A stretch of 64,000 nt of DNA, taken from the NCBI GenBank assembly GCA_030710605.1, contig CP092876.1:58209252-58273251 (forward strand). The letters are read 5' to 3'. This stretch comes from Cordylochernes scorpioides (taxonomy: Eukaryota > Arthropoda > Arachnida > Pseudoscorpiones > Chernetidae). Each line of letters opens with the position of its first letter. Positions within the stretch are counted from its first letter, which is position 1. Positions 63,901 through 64,000 of the stretch are shown here, piece by piece. The notes beneath the pieces are model-generated. The model saw nothing but the letters and a program-made list of their open reading frames with translations, did no database searches and was not told where the DNA came from. The position numbers were made by a program, and so were the translations under genes.

Positions 63901-64000
63901 TAGTGGAAAGTCCTTGTGTTTCATATTTGTGTTTTCTAGAAGTGGTAGCTAGCAGGTAAAGAAATAGAAGAATCATTGCAAATAATAATAAAGTATCTAG
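63901..64000. other. No feature recognised
   Basis: Short right edge of the window without recognisable motif. Confidence 0.4.

Overview
This is eukaryotic, AT-rich nuclear DNA that looks like intergenic heterochromatin. I found no host protein-coding gene. The only cellular gene I can support is a tRNA-Gly(GCC) at 45279-45349. Everything else recognisable is transposable-element or tandem-repeat DNA: Ty3/gypsy and BEL/Pao LTR retrotransposons, mariner transposons, Helitron-like ends, a tRNA-derived SINE, a truncated LINE, many palindromic MITEs and several minisatellites. BEL/Pao, mariner with a DD34D catalytic pattern and Helitron-like ends together point to an animal, most likely an arthropod. 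A crustacean such as a parasitic copepod is only a guess.

Layout. 1-1500: a 73-bp tandem repeat, a Helitron-like 3' end, a reverse-orientation Helitron-associated fragment and a hAT-like scrap. 1500-9166: a decayed gypsy element B (+) with a younger gypsy element A (-, 79-bp LTRs) inserted in its 3' region. 9167-13800: a miniature LTR element, a duplicated LTR-like repeat, a fold-back element, a mariner pseudogene split by a LINE fragment, and small palindromes. 15205-17760: about 40 copies of a 62-bp satellite. 19311-22470: a SINE with target-site duplications, MITEs and a fold-back element. 22866-32371: a miniature LTR element H interrupted by a BEL/Pao element G, directly followed by gypsy element D. 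34242-37483: gypsy element F, with identical LTRs and a 5-bp TSD but no reverse transcriptase. 39900-46400: mariner fragments, a solo LTR, Helitron-like elements, a 32-bp minisatellite and the tRNA gene. 47300-49610: a palindrome holding a SINE, and a hammerhead-bearing inverted pair. 51371-55972: non-coding LTR element E. 56382-61909: the best preserved element, gypsy C, with LTRs differing at one base and a pol broken by one stop codon. 61911-64000: Helitron-like repeats and another hammerhead-bearing repeat.

The most interesting signals are these. (1) A dispersed palindromic repeat family carries a type I hammerhead ribozyme motif with a minimal stem III, in four copies. (2) Several LTR families sit inside (TA)n tracts. 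(3) Element F is recent and keeps Gag, protease and integrase regions but lacks RT/RNase H. (4) A tRNA-derived SINE family has one copy bounded by a 16-bp TSD. All family assignments come from reading motifs by eye; no search was run.
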